Of a stretch of 11,654 nucleotides of DNA, positions 1 through 8,753 are shown one piece after another. The notes under the pieces are model-generated. The model was not told the DNA's origin, did not search any database, and saw only the letters and a program-made list of their open reading frames with translations. Source of the stretch: Rhodobiaceae bacterium (GTDB lineage Bacteria; Pseudomonadota; Alphaproteobacteria; Rhizobiales; TMED25); the NCBI GenBank assembly GCA_002704755.1, contig PAHC01000012.1, positions 15,599 to 27,252 on the forward strand. The letters are read 5' to 3'. Each line of letters starts with the position of its first letter. Position 1 is the first letter of the stretch. A program made the position numbers and the translations under genes.

Positions 1-224
1 TTATGGTATATTCCACTTTTAAATGGGGATGATGATTTTATTAAATGTATATCTGTCTTTTCTATACCATTCAAATATGACTTTCCTCTAATATCAGTAA
101 AAAAAATAGTTTTTGTATTATCAAAGTCACTTAATTCCTCATGTAGTGCTAATGCTGGATTTACATGACCTCCAGAGCCACCAGCCACCAAAATATAAAA
201 ACTTCTTACATTTGTCTCTGTCAT
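1..224 (-). CDS. murG: MurG, N-terminal part (cut by window start)
   Basis: UDP-GlcNAc:lipid I GlcNAc transferase, the peripheral inner-membrane enzyme that turns lipid I into lipid II. Only the first 74 codons lie in the window; the gene runs off at base 1. The N-terminus has the GT-B family glycine-rich loop AGGSGGHVNPALAL (residues 14-27), matching the usual GGTGGH-x-x-PA signature with Ser for Thr. The ATG at 224-222 follows the ftsW stop by 3 bases, so it is translationally linked to ftsW. No strong Shine-Dalgarno sequence precedes it. Its place directly after ftsW is the standard dcw order. The identification is firm despite truncation because motif and context agree; the rest of the enzyme cannot be judged. 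Confidence 0.93.
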   Translation of the reverse strand, partial: MTETNVRSFYILVAGGSGGHVNPALALHEELSDFDNTKTIFFTDIRGKSYLNGIEKTDIHLIKSSSPFKSGIYH

Positions 225-227
225 TTT

Positions 228-1373
228 TTAACTCTGAAAATGGATTCTTCTTGTGGAGTATTTAAAACTATTTTTTCTTACTCTTGTGAATGCTAATATT
301 AGTCCAAATGTTATAGCAATAGATATTGCTGATGATCCACCGTATGAAATAAATGGTAAGGTCATACCTTTTGTTGGAATTATGCCAAGATTAACAGCAA
401 TATTAATCCCAACCTGAATACAAATCAGGGATATTAGTCCAATTGATGCAATTTTAGCAAACAAATCCTCTTGAGATAGCGACCTCGAAACACCTCTAAA
501 AACAATAAATGCATAGATTAAAATAATAATAAAACATGTCATCAATCCAAATTCTTCCGCTGCAACAGAAAATATAAAATCTGTGTGTGCATCAGGAAGT
601 ATGTTTTTAATTACACCGTCACCAGGACCAACTCCAAACCAACCTCCATTATTGATCGCACTGTTTGCTGTATCTATTTGATAAGTATCACCAGAGGAGG
701 GGTTAAAGAATATATTAAGTCGTTGTGAAAAATGATCTAAGTATAGGTAAGAAAGGGCAGTTCCAGTTAATGATAACAAAAAAATTATGAAACCAACAAA
801 TAGAGGCATTCCTGTAATGAAATAAATAATTGAAGCTGTGAGTGTTATTAAAATCGTCTGACCAATATCTGGCTGCAAAATTAGTGTTATTGCAAAAATT
901 AGATAAATTATGAAGGCAATAAATTTTCCTGGGACTTCTTTTTTTAATGACTCAGACATTAACCATGAAATAAGTACGATAAATGATGGCTTAGCAAATT
1001 CTGATGGTTGTAATGATACTATACCCAAATCTATCCATCTTGTTGCCCCTTTTATGGGGGAACCGAAAAGATTAATAAATATCATAATACAGATTGAACC
1101 AAAAAAAATTAAAAGTGATAAACGTCTTATGTGTTGCATATCTAGGAAAGAGAAAAATAAAGTTATGAGTATCCCTAAAGACACAAAAATAAACTGTTTT
1201 TTTACAAAAACATATTGATCTGTGTAATTTAACTTTTCAGCAATCGGCGGACTAGCTGCTAAATTTAAAACTATACCAAAAACAATTAGTATTATAATAG
1301 AACCAAGCAGGGCTTTATCAATAGTCCACCACCAATCAGATAATCTTGATTTATTTGAGCGATTAATTTGCAT
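228..1373 (-). CDS. ftsW: FtsW, septal SEDS peptidoglycan glycosyltransferase
   Basis: Polytopic inner-membrane enzyme that polymerises lipid II into septal glycan, working with the transpeptidase FtsI. The 381 residues contain about ten hydrophobic segments after a short cytoplasmic N-terminus (about 1-20). SEDS signatures are present: KGATRWIDLG followed by LQPSEFAKP (108-129), a loop with FGVGPGDG and LPDAHTDFIF (246-268), and the C-terminal PFISYGGSSAI (340-350). The Asp in AHTDFIF (D265) lies where the essential periplasmic Asp of FtsW/RodA is expected. Length is close to other FtsW proteins. The ATG at 1373-1371 overlaps the last 11 bases of murD, implying coupled translation. RodA is the alternative paralogue, but the position between murD and murG inside the dcw cluster argues for FtsW. 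Confidence 0.97.
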   Translation of the reverse strand: MQINRSNKSRLSDWWWTIDKALLGSIIILIVFGIVLNLAASPPIAEKLNYTDQYVFVKKQFIFVSLGILITLFFSFLDMQHIRRLSLLIFFGSICIMIFINLFGSPIKGATRWIDLGIVSLQPSEFAKPSFIVLISWLMSESLKKEVPGKFIAFIIYLIFAITLILQPDIGQTILITLTASIIYFITGMPLFVGFIIFLLSLTGTALSYLYLDHFSQRLNIFFNPSSGDTYQIDTANSAINNGGWFGVGPGDGVIKNILPDAHTDFIFSVAAEEFGLMTCFIIILIYAFIVFRGVSRSLSQEDLFAKIASIGLISLICIQVGINIAVNLGIIPTKGMTLPFISYGGSSAISIAITFGLILAFTRVRKNSFKYSTRRIHFQS

Positions 1374-2745
1374 GCTTTTCTTTTATTTCTCTAACGATTT
1401 CTTTGAATTTATTACCTCTTTCAGCAAAATTACTAAATTGATCATATGATGAGCAAGCTGGGGAAAATAGAATAGTTGCTTCCTCAGATAAGGTTAAAGC
1501 ATCCTTTGTGGAATTAATGATTGCCTTGCGAAGAGTCCCACAAACTTCATTACTTATATTGACATTTGATAATATTTCACTGAAAGATTCAGCTGCTGTT
1601 CCAATTAAATATGCCTTTTTAACATTACCTAAATTATTTATAATATCTGATAATCCGCCACACTTTTCTATACCCCCTAAAATCCAAAAAATATTCTTAA
1701 AGGATTGGAGTGCGCCTTTGGAAGCAGCTGCATTTGTTGCTTTGCTATCATTAATATAGCTAACTTTATTTAGACGTGTGGCGAGTTCAACCCTGTGTTC
1801 TAACCCCTGGAAATTATTCAAGGCTTGAGAGTATTCATCCCAGTTGTGTCCCATTATTTGCATACAGGCAACACAGGCAGCCAAATTTGCCAAATTAGTC
1901 TTTGAATTAATTACTATACCTTCATTTAATTCATATTTAGTTGAGCTCTCAGTTCTGCTCTTATCAATCACTTCTAACACATCATTTGGTTTTGATATTA
2001 AATGCGCAAATAGAACAATCTTCCCTCTTAAATTACTTTCTGAAGAGCCAAAATTTTGAAATGTATTATTTTCAACTATTGAAAAATCGTTAATGTCTTG
2101 TTTCGCAAACATGCTAAATTTTATATTTTTATAATTCTCAAAATTTTTATGCCTATCAATATGGTCTGCTGTAATATTTAATAAAATGCCAATATTCGGC
2201 TTGATATTAGGACATAGCGCAATCTGGAAAGAGGACATCTCTATGAGAAAAATTCTATTACTTTGATGCAAATCAAATTCCAATACACATTTATTCCCTA
2301 AATTCCCTCCAATTTGCACATCATACCCAAGTGACTCCAGTATATGACATAGCAACATGATTGTTGTAGATTTGCCATTTGTTCCGGTAATCATTATGAC
2401 TTTATTGCCTAAATTTCTGCAATCTAATTCATCCATGAAAAGCTGGATATCACAAATAATTGGAATATCATTTTTCTTGGCACATTCAATTAAATCACTA
2501 TAAGGCTGGATATTTTCATTAATACCTGGACTTAAAATAATGGAGTCAAATTCAGAAATATTTGCAGATTGAGGATCTGTAATGGAAAAATTACCCCCAC
2601 AAACATCATTAAGTATATCCACGTTATCATCCCATAATGAAACCATTGCTCCAGCTGCAGTGAGTGACTGCAGCACGCTTTTTCCAGTTTTCCCCAATCC
2701 GATTACATAATAACTTTTTCCTGAACAGTGACTGAGATTGATCAT
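1363..2745 (-). CDS. murD: MurD, UDP-MurNAc-L-alanine--D-glutamate ligase
   Basis: Cytoplasmic ATP-dependent ligase that adds D-Glu to UDP-MurNAc-L-Ala. At 460 residues it has normal family length with the three Mur-ligase domains. These are an N-terminal Rossmann-like domain (YYVIGLGKTGKS, 12-23), a central ATPase domain with P-loop TGTNGKST (120-127) and NITADHIDRH (190-199), and a C-terminal domain with NDSKATN (332-338) and FSPACSSYDQF (427-437). K209 in NIKFSMF aligns with the lysine that is carbamylated in MurD. The GGIEKCGG stretch (357-364) resembles the alphaproteobacterial form of this loop. The ATG at 2745 lies 11 bases after the mraY stop and is preceded by a modest AGGTAGGG ribosome-binding sequence. 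Its end overlaps ftsW by 11 bases. Confidence 0.97.
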   Translation of the reverse strand: MINLSHCSGKSYYVIGLGKTGKSVLQSLTAAGAMVSLWDDNVDILNDVCGGNFSITDPQSANISEFDSIILSPGINENIQPYSDLIECAKKNDIPIICDIQLFMDELDCRNLGNKVIMITGTNGKSTTIMLLCHILESLGYDVQIGGNLGNKCVLEFDLHQSNRIFLIEMSSFQIALCPNIKPNIGILLNITADHIDRHKNFENYKNIKFSMFAKQDINDFSIVENNTFQNFGSSESNLRGKIVLFAHLISKPNDVLEVIDKSRTESSTKYELNEGIVINSKTNLANLAACVACMQIMGHNWDEYSQALNNFQGLEHRVELATRLNKVSYINDSKATNAAASKGALQSFKNIFWILGGIEKCGGLSDIINNLGNVKKAYLIGTAAESFSEILSNVNISNEVCGTLRKAIINSTKDALTLSEEATILFSPACSSYDQFSNFAERGNKFKEIVREIKEKHAN

Positions 2746-2756
2746 TTGTATTAGCC

Positions 2757-3842
2757 CTACCTAAGCTTCAATGTTAAAAGCCCTGCTAATGCAAGTATTA
2801 GAGATATTATCCAAAATCTGATAACTACTGTTGGTTCACTCCAGCCTTTTTGTTCAAAGTGATGATGTAAGGGTGCCATTCTAAACACCCGCTTTCCAGT
2901 AAACCTAAAACTAATAACCTGAACAATTACAGATATTGCTTCTAAAACGAATAATCCACCAATTATTAATAGTACTAATTCATGTTTTGTAATGACTGCT
3001 ATAATACCAATAATTGAACCAAGTGATAATGAACCTGTATCCCCCATAAATATCATGGCAGGGGGTGCATTGTACCACAAGAAACCAAGACCCGCTCCTA
3101 TTACCGCTGAACATATTATAACTAATTCCCCTGTTCCTGGAATATACTGAATATGCAAATATTCGGCAAAAACAATATTTCCTGTCAAGTATGTGATAAG
3201 TGCAAAACTTGCAACCGCAATCATAACTGGCATTATCGCGAGCCCATCCAAACCATCTGTCAAATTTACTGAATTACTCGAACCAATTACTACTAAACAT
3301 GAAAATATTAGGTAAAAAATGCCAAGGTTTAGAGTAAAATCCTTGAAGAAAGGTATAAAAATTACTGGCTCGTAATTTTCAATAGTCAACATCAAAAATA
3401 ACACTGCAATCAATGAAACGATAGATTGGAATAATATTTTATATGAGCTATTTAAGCCATTAGATGATATTCGAGATACTTTCAAATAATCATCATAAAA
3501 TCCAATTGCTCCAAATAATATAGCAACAAAACCAACCACCCATATATATCTATTGCTTAGGTCGGTCCATAAAAGTGACGATATAATGACTCCGAGAAGG
3601 ATTATAACTCCACCCATAGTTGGTGTCCCAGATTTTTCAATTATGTGTCTTTTGGGACCATCTATACGAATGGGTTGACCATTCTTTTGGATTTTTTTGA
3701 AGAAATTGATAATGCTAGGGCTAAAAATGAAGACAATTAAGCCTGAGGTAAACATTGCTGCACCTGCCCTTGTAGATATATATTGAAAGGCATTAAGAAA
3801 GGGGAAAGTATCCAATAAAATATTTACTAACCAAATAAACAT
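2757..3842 (-). CDS. mraY: MraY, phospho-MurNAc-pentapeptide transferase
   Basis: Integral membrane enzyme that moves phospho-MurNAc-pentapeptide from UDP to undecaprenyl phosphate, forming lipid I. The 361 residues match the family length (E. coli 360). Family hallmarks appear in order: RAGAAMFTS (25-33), GPKRH (62-66) and GTPTMGG (72-78) near the first cytoplasmic loop, FYDDYLK with D117/D118 (115-121), NLTDGLDGLA (193-202), MGDTGSL with D268 (266-272), and the HHH motif (326-328). These supply the Mg-binding and catalytic residues. About ten hydrophobic segments are evident. The ATG at 3842 follows the murF stop by 22 bases, the widest gap in the cluster, and is the only start here with a near-perfect Shine-Dalgarno sequence. 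Confidence 0.98.
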   Translation of the reverse strand: MFIWLVNILLDTFPFLNAFQYISTRAGAAMFTSGLIVFIFSPSIINFFKKIQKNGQPIRIDGPKRHIIEKSGTPTMGGVIILLGVIISSLLWTDLSNRYIWVVGFVAILFGAIGFYDDYLKVSRISSNGLNSSYKILFQSIVSLIAVLFLMLTIENYEPVIFIPFFKDFTLNLGIFYLIFSCLVVIGSSNSVNLTDGLDGLAIMPVMIAVASFALITYLTGNIVFAEYLHIQYIPGTGELVIICSAVIGAGLGFLWYNAPPAMIFMGDTGSLSLGSIIGIIAVITKHELVLLIIGGLFVLEAISVIVQVISFRFTGKRVFRMAPLHHHFEQKGWSEPTVVIRFWIISLILALAGLLTLKLR

Positions 3843-3852
3843 ATTCTTTATC

Positions 3853-3858
3853 CCTCCT
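3853..3858 (-). promoter_or_regulatory. Strong Shine-Dalgarno sequence for mraY
   Basis: The minus strand carries a perfect AGGAGG ten bases before the mraY ATG, inside the murF-mraY gap. Other genes of this cluster have weak or no recognisable Shine-Dalgarno sequence and depend on overlap or tight spacing. mraY is therefore probably initiated independently rather than by coupling to murF. The motif is read directly; the effect on expression is inferred. Confidence 0.75.
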
Positions 3859-3864
3859 GGGTTT

Positions 3865-5286
3865 TTATTGTATTTTTAAATGATTAATAAATTCCTTTAC
3901 TAACTTACTTATTTTAATTTTGTTCCCACCCTTTAAAAGGATTAGGTCGCCAGCTTCTAAATCAAAGTCATCACTAATACTTATGTTTTCTACTATATCA
4001 AACCATTTTCTCTTCTTTTGTACTTTAATATTCTTAAAATGACTTTTCATTATTGCACCGCATAAGTAAACTTCGTCAATACTCGATTTGTTAATAAATT
4101 CAATTAATCGACTATGATATTCATCTTTTAGATCTCCTAATTCGAGCATATCTCCAAGAATAATTATTTTTCGTTTTACTGAAGGGCTGGAATATTTATC
4201 TATTGACTCAATTGCAGCCATTACTGATGTTGGACTAGCATTGTAAGAGTCATCAACTAGTGTAATCACCCCAGTATTTTTTTTAAAAACAATCTCTTTC
4301 CATCTGCCATCACCCTGTTCAACACTCCCCAAATGTTTTAATACTTCATCTAAATTAAAATTGTAGTGAGATGCCACACCGAGAATAGGTAGATAATTAT
4401 CAATTAAATTTAAGTTTTGTAATGCCGTTTCAAATGTATATCTCGCACCATGAATATTTAAATATACTTTTGATATATTTGCAGTTCTTTTGATTTTACT
4501 GATATTAATATCTGCTTTTATACTCTTTCCGAAAGTTATATATAATAACTCTTTTTGTTTTACAGAATTAATAAGAAGATCATAGAATTCACTATCACGA
4601 GGAATGATGACCAGACTTTCTTTATCCATTCCATCAATTATCTTAGTTTTTTCAATTGCTATATTTTCTTTACTTCCCAAATTACCAATGTGTGCCTCAC
4701 CTATGTTTGTAATAATTGCTATATTTGGTTTAATCAGATGTGATAATTTACTAATTTCATTTTGCTTATTCATGCCAACTTCAAAAATTGCATAATCAGT
4801 ATCTTTTTGCACCTTTGACCTTGATAAAATAACACCAAGATAATTATTAAATGATTGAGGAGAAGAAACAGTTTTACCATATTTTTTCAATATAGAATGA
4901 AGATAATTTTTTGTGGTTGTTTTACCAACACTTCCTGTAATTGCGATACGAAGAGCATTATTTTGCTGTGTCAAATGATCTGAGATATCTCGAAGAGCTT
5001 CATATGTATCTTCAACTAAAAGAAATGGGTATTTATTTTCATTAAACTTTTCCTTGTCTGAAATAATGGAAGCTATTGCTCCATTTTTTATTGCGTGATC
5101 AACAAATTGATGACCATCTGATTCTTCACCTAAAATTGCAACAAAAATATCTCCAACTTTAATATTTCTACTGTCTAAACAAACAGTGCTTGCTAACCCA
5201 TTATGATTAAAGTTAGTTTCTGCATTAATTATTTTTGCTAATCTAGAAAATGAAAAATTAGTATTTATCTTATAATCTTGTGACAT
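3865..5286 (-). CDS. murF: MurF, UDP-MurNAc-tripeptide--D-Ala-D-Ala ligase
   Basis: Cytoplasmic ATP-dependent ligase adding D-Ala-D-Ala to complete the UDP-MurNAc-pentapeptide used by MraY. The 473 residues are typical in length. The N-terminal substrate domain includes LDSRNIKVGDIFVA (37-50). The central domain has the P-loop ITGSVGKTTTK (116-126), SFNNYLGV (145-152), FEVGMN (168-173) and ITNIGEAHIGNLGS (192-205), followed by K213, a likely counterpart of the carbamylated lysine. The C-terminal domain has DDSYNASP (345-352) and LGDMLELG (377-384), both diagnostic of MurF. The ATG at 5286 lies 4 bases after the murE stop, so translation is probably coupled; only weak purine stretches precede it. 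Next to MurE the paralogue assignment is clear. Confidence 0.97.
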   Translation of the reverse strand: MSQDYKINTNFSFSRLAKIINAETNFNHNGLASTVCLDSRNIKVGDIFVAILGEESDGHQFVDHAIKNGAIASIISDKEKFNENKYPFLLVEDTYEALRDISDHLTQQNNALRIAITGSVGKTTTKNYLHSILKKYGKTVSSPQSFNNYLGVILSRSKVQKDTDYAIFEVGMNKQNEISKLSHLIKPNIAIITNIGEAHIGNLGSKENIAIEKTKIIDGMDKESLVIIPRDSEFYDLLINSVKQKELLYITFGKSIKADINISKIKRTANISKVYLNIHGARYTFETALQNLNLIDNYLPILGVASHYNFNLDEVLKHLGSVEQGDGRWKEIVFKKNTGVITLVDDSYNASPTSVMAAIESIDKYSSPSVKRKIIILGDMLELGDLKDEYHSRLIEFINKSSIDEVYLCGAIMKSHFKNIKVQKKRKWFDIVENISISDDFDLEAGDLILLKGGNKIKISKLVKEFINHLKIQ

Positions 5287-5290
5287 TAAT

Positions 5291-6736
5291 CTACTTACTT
5301 AGGATATCATAAACTGTATCGTGATCCGAAAAGGAAACCCTCCTATCCTCATATTGGATATATCGTTCATGCCCCTTACCGCAAATTAAAAGATTATCAT
5401 CAATTGATAATTTTGAAATAGCATGCGATATAGCTTCTCCCCTATCACTTATTTCAATAAATTTTTCTGAGTTTTGCATTAGTTCACTTCTTATCTTTGA
5501 TGGATCTTCTGTTCGAGGATTATCATCGGTTATGACAACGTAGTCAGCATATTTAGCTGCAACTGCACTCATCAAGACCCTTTTCCCAATATCTCTGTCT
5601 CCACCTGCACCAAAGACTACGAATAACCTGTTTGCGGTAACTTGTCTAAGTTCAATAAGTGCCGATTTGATCGCATCAGGTGTGTGCCCATAATCTACGA
5701 ATATATTATTATTACCTTTAGAAGCCACACGCTCTAACCTACCAATAACATTATTCAGATTGGGAATAGTATTTAGGCTATCCATCAAAGAAATATTTGT
5801 ATTAATTGTTGACAGGCATGCAGCGATTAGCGAATTTATAGCTTGAAAGGAGGCAACAAAGGGAGTTTCTACATTTACTAATTTACTATTGATGTTGCAC
5901 GCTAAATTAATCATTTGGCCTTCACCTCTATAAATTTTTTCAATCACGATTGTTGAGTTCTTATTCCCAATCGAGATGATTTTTTTGCTTTCAATTTCAT
6001 CAACAAAATTATGATATTTATTAGGAATCATATATTTATTTATGACTGCAGTTCCATTATCAGGAAGTAACTCTGTAAATAACCTTTTCTTTGCATTAAA
6101 ATAACTAATCATATTTTTATGGTAATCGAGATGATCTCTTGAAAAGCTGGTAAATGCAGCGCCTGAGATATTAAGTCCATCGATTCGACTCTGATTTAGA
6201 CCATGACTTGATGCTTCAATTATAACATTATCATAATTAGCTCCAGATAATTCTGCTAATTGTTTATGAAGAGAAATAGGATCTGGAGTTGTCAAAGCAT
6301 CATTACTTTTTATTTTTGAATTTCCTAGTGTTCCAATTGAAGCTGAGAGTATCCCATTATTGCTCCAAATTTGTTCAGTAAATTTAGCAACAGACGTTTT
6401 ACCGTTGGTGCCAGTTACAGCAATAATATTTTTTGGATATTTTCCGTAAAATTTAGAGCATGTTTTTGCAAGATCTTTCCTCATAGATGCGCTCTTGAGG
6501 ATGATGATATTATCAAACTGACTTATAAAATTATTTGAATTTGAAACAACAACTGCTACCGCACCTTTACTTACTGCTTGTTCAATATACTTTTTACCCA
6601 ATGTTGGATTTTCTTCAATTAGAAAAAACAAACTCCCATTAATAACATCACGACTATCCTTACTTATTTGCGTGATTTCATTATTTTGTATAAATAATTT
6701 TTTCTTCTTAAATTCTAATGACTCAGAAATATCCAT
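5291..6736 (-). CDS. murE: MurE, UDP-MurNAc-L-Ala-D-Glu--meso-DAP ligase
   Basis: Cytoplasmic ligase adding the third stem-peptide residue. The 481 residues show P-loop VTGTNGKTS (107-115), LTTPDPI (148-154) for UDP-MurNAc binding, EASSHGL (174-180) and SRDHLDYH (199-206), then the probable carbamylated lysine K216. The C-terminal part has DYGHTPDA (348-355), FGAGGDRD (375-382), DNPRTEDP (405-412) and GKGHE (453-457). The DNPR motif is the known signature for meso-diaminopimelate selection, as opposed to the lysine-adding enzymes, so the cell wall is predicted to be of the Gram-negative A1-gamma type. The ATG at 6736 follows ftsI by 20 bases with only a weak GAG-containing ribosome-binding sequence. 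Confidence 0.98.
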   Translation of the reverse strand: MDISESLEFKKKKLFIQNNEITQISKDSRDVINGSLFFLIEENPTLGKKYIEQAVSKGAVAVVVSNSNNFISQFDNIIILKSASMRKDLAKTCSKFYGKYPKNIIAVTGTNGKTSVAKFTEQIWSNNGILSASIGTLGNSKIKSNDALTTPDPISLHKQLAELSGANYDNVIIEASSHGLNQSRIDGLNISGAAFTSFSRDHLDYHKNMISYFNAKKRLFTELLPDNGTAVINKYMIPNKYHNFVDEIESKKIISIGNKNSTIVIEKIYRGEGQMINLACNINSKLVNVETPFVASFQAINSLIAACLSTINTNISLMDSLNTIPNLNNVIGRLERVASKGNNNIFVDYGHTPDAIKSALIELRQVTANRLFVVFGAGGDRDIGKRVLMSAVAAKYADYVVITDDNPRTEDPSKIRSELMQNSEKFIEISDRGEAISHAISKLSIDDNLLICGKGHERYIQYEDRRVSFSDHDTVYDILSK

Positions 6737-6756
6737 TGATAAGTCTCGCTTTCATT

Positions 6757-8397
6757 TCAATTCAGCGCTATTTCAAATTGGTCAGACCTATACAAATCTA
6801 TTTTATTAGATGGTTTAATATTAAGCATTGGAGCAATTCTTGTTACTATATTTGAAAAGGTTGGAGCAGCATTCCATCCTGCAGTGGCATAACCATATGT
6901 TTCTTTTAATGGCTGTGGTTCATCTAACAGGAGAAATAAAATATATTCTGGACTTTCCATTGGAAACACACCCATAAATGTTGATATACGTGCTTCAGGA
7001 TCATATTTGCCATTTACTATTTTTTCTGAGGAACCAGTTTTTCCTCCCACAAGTATCCCATCAACCGCAGCTTTCTTTGCTGATCCGTGAATAACGTTCA
7101 AATACATTAATTTTTTTATTTTTTCACTTGTTACAATATCCAAAAATTGCTGATTATTATTTTCCTTAATAATATCTGATTTAATAAATGTTGGCTCTAC
7201 TAATTTTCCTCCATTCACCACGGTAGCACCTGCTACAGCCGCATGAAGCGGGGTAAGTGACACTCCATATCCGTATGACATTGTTATGGAGTTTATTTCC
7301 TTCCAATCTCTAGGAATTATACTTCTTGGTATATTACCAACTTCAGTTATTTTTTCGTCCAAAATACCTAATTTTTTTAAAAATGATTTATGATAATCAA
7401 CACCAAAATCAGAGACAATTTTTGCTGAGCCAATATTTGATGAATATATAAATATTTCTTCTACCGAAAGTTCCCTATTTTCAGGGTGATAATCCCCTAT
7501 GCTGTGCCCACCAATTTTTATTGGTTCTCTTGCATCATAAATTGTATCTAAATCAACTAAACCACTATCTAAAGCCATCGCAATTGTAAAAGTTTTAAAT
7601 GTTGAACCAATTTCATAAAGAGAATTTGTTACTTTATTTGCATTTTCTGGCTTTAGTGCCTGTTGCGGATAGTGAGGGTCATAGTCAGGAAGTGATACTA
7701 AGCCTATAACCTCACCATTATTAACATTCATCAATATTGCAGAGCCGGCTTTTGCTGAATATTTTTTTATTGATTTAAGAAGTTCATCTCGCATTGCAAA
7801 TGTGACTTCAAGATCAAGTGACAAATAAACATCATCGAAATTGCCTTTTTCAATTCGTTTATCTATGTATTCCTCGATCCCCACCCTTCCATTATTATCT
7901 ATATCAACATAACCAACAACATTTGCCAACGTGTTCCCAGCACTATAAAATCTCTTTTTTTCATCAAAGAATTGTATACCTGGTATACCCAAATTATGTA
8001 TTTTATCTTTCTCACCAGGCGTTATACCTCTTTTTAGCCATACAAATTTCTTATCATTGAGAATTTTAAATTCTAAGTCTTCCTTCTCAAAACTAGGAAT
8101 TACATCTAATATATTCTCTATAACATCTTCCTTGTTCTTTAATAAATATGGTCTTATTGCCACAGAAGTCATATCAATATTTGAAGCCACCAAATTACCA
8201 TCACGATCAAATATATTTGGCCTGATGAATGTTTCATTTTTGACTTTTGTAACCTCTACACTTACTGAGGAGGATATATTTGCAAGGTATATTAATTTTC
8301 CTGATAACACTAAGAAACCTGCCATAAAACAGAAGGCTAAAAATTTAATCCTGACTTGGATACGCCTCTGATTTTTACTTATATTTCTATCTAGCAT
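6757..8397 (-). CDS. ftsI: FtsI (PBP3), septal peptidoglycan transpeptidase
   Basis: Class B penicillin-binding protein that crosslinks septal peptidoglycan in the periplasm, paired with FtsW. Numbered from the ATG at 8397 (546 residues), it has a short basic cytoplasmic tail and one membrane anchor (about 17-40). A PBP-dimer/pedestal region begins at RPNIFDRDGN (59-68). The transpeptidase domain has the three active-site motifs: STFK with nucleophile S265 (265-268), SSN (319-321) and KTGS (453-456). The final motif is KTGS rather than the commoner KTGT, a conservative change. The C-terminal TAGWNAAP and RIAPML stretches resemble alphaproteobacterial FtsI. An in-frame TTG two codons upstream (8403) is an alternative start. 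I chose the ATG because neither start has a clear Shine-Dalgarno sequence and ATG is the default. Confidence 0.96.
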   Translation of the reverse strand: MLDRNISKNQRRIQVRIKFLAFCFMAGFLVLSGKLIYLANISSSVSVEVTKVKNETFIRPNIFDRDGNLVASNIDMTSVAIRPYLLKNKEDVIENILDVIPSFEKEDLEFKILNDKKFVWLKRGITPGEKDKIHNLGIPGIQFFDEKKRFYSAGNTLANVVGYVDIDNNGRVGIEEYIDKRIEKGNFDDVYLSLDLEVTFAMRDELLKSIKKYSAKAGSAILMNVNNGEVIGLVSLPDYDPHYPQQALKPENANKVTNSLYEIGSTFKTFTIAMALDSGLVDLDTIYDAREPIKIGGHSIGDYHPENRELSVEEIFIYSSNIGSAKIVSDFGVDYHKSFLKKLGILDEKITEVGNIPRSIIPRDWKEINSITMSYGYGVSLTPLHAAVAGATVVNGGKLVEPTFIKSDIIKENNNQQFLDIVTSEKIKKLMYLNVIHGSAKKAAVDGILVGGKTGSSEKIVNGKYDPEARISTFMGVFPMESPEYILFLLLDEPQPLKETYGYATAGWNAAPTFSNIVTRIAPMLNIKPSNKIDLYRSDQFEIALN

Positions 8398-8414
8398 TTT
8401 CAATTATTGATTTT

Positions 8415-8753
8415 CTAATTTTCAGAAAAACCAACTAGTGAGCGCTCTACTAACTCATCCATTATTTTATTTGCTGGTTTAATTGGTATGTCCTCAATAT
8501 CTTTAATTTGACTTACCCTGACAGGTTGAAGATTTAAGCCTAAATTATTTGATAAGTTTTGAATTCTATCTGGTTGTGACAGTAAACTCAACTCAGCTTG
8601 TAGGGTAAGAATTTCATTTTTTTCTTTTATAATATTCCTATTAATCTCTGATATCTGATTTGAAATATTCTTACTATCATAACTAACAATATATAGTAGA
8701 AGGGCGAATATTATGGATGAGAACAATAAAAAAACATATAAATATCTTATCAT
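8415..8753 (-). CDS. ftsL: FtsL, bitopic divisome protein
   Basis: Small divisome scaffold that forms a complex with FtsB and FtsQ and helps activate FtsWI. The 112 residues consist of a very short cytoplasmic end, one membrane segment (about 3-23), and a periplasmic stretch with heptad-like hydrophobic spacing (about 27-58) that fits a coiled coil. A conserved-looking tail follows, LSQPDRIQNLSNNLGL (58-73), resembling the FtsL pattern of Pro-x-Arg-hydrophobic followed by LGL. Overall sequence conservation in FtsL is low, so the call depends on architecture, this motif and position between rsmH and ftsI. Its ATG overlaps the rsmH TGA in an ATGA junction (8750-8753), a classic coupled arrangement. 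Confidence 0.92.
   Translation of the reverse strand: MIRYLYVFLLFSSIIFALLLYIVSYDSKNISNQISEINRNIIKEKNEILTLQAELSLLSQPDRIQNLSNNLGLNLQPVRVSQIKDIEDIPIKPANKIMDELVERSLVGFSEN

Noticed and set aside
910..1218. Plus-strand open frame of 102 codons
   Set aside because: It lies entirely antisense to the well-supported ftsW gene, with no family motif or ribosome-binding signal; it is a shadow of the FtsW reading frame.
1508..2059. Plus-strand open frames of 83 and 71 codons opposite murD
   Set aside because: They mirror conserved MurD coding sequence and have no recognisable domain.
4555..4795. Two overlapping plus-strand open frames opposite murF
   Set aside because: Short, overlapping one another in different frames, and inside the conserved MurF central domain; not credible genes.
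7818..8371. Plus-strand open frames of 80 and 104 codons opposite ftsI
   Set aside because: Antisense shadows of the FtsI N-terminal and pedestal region, with composition unlike real proteins.
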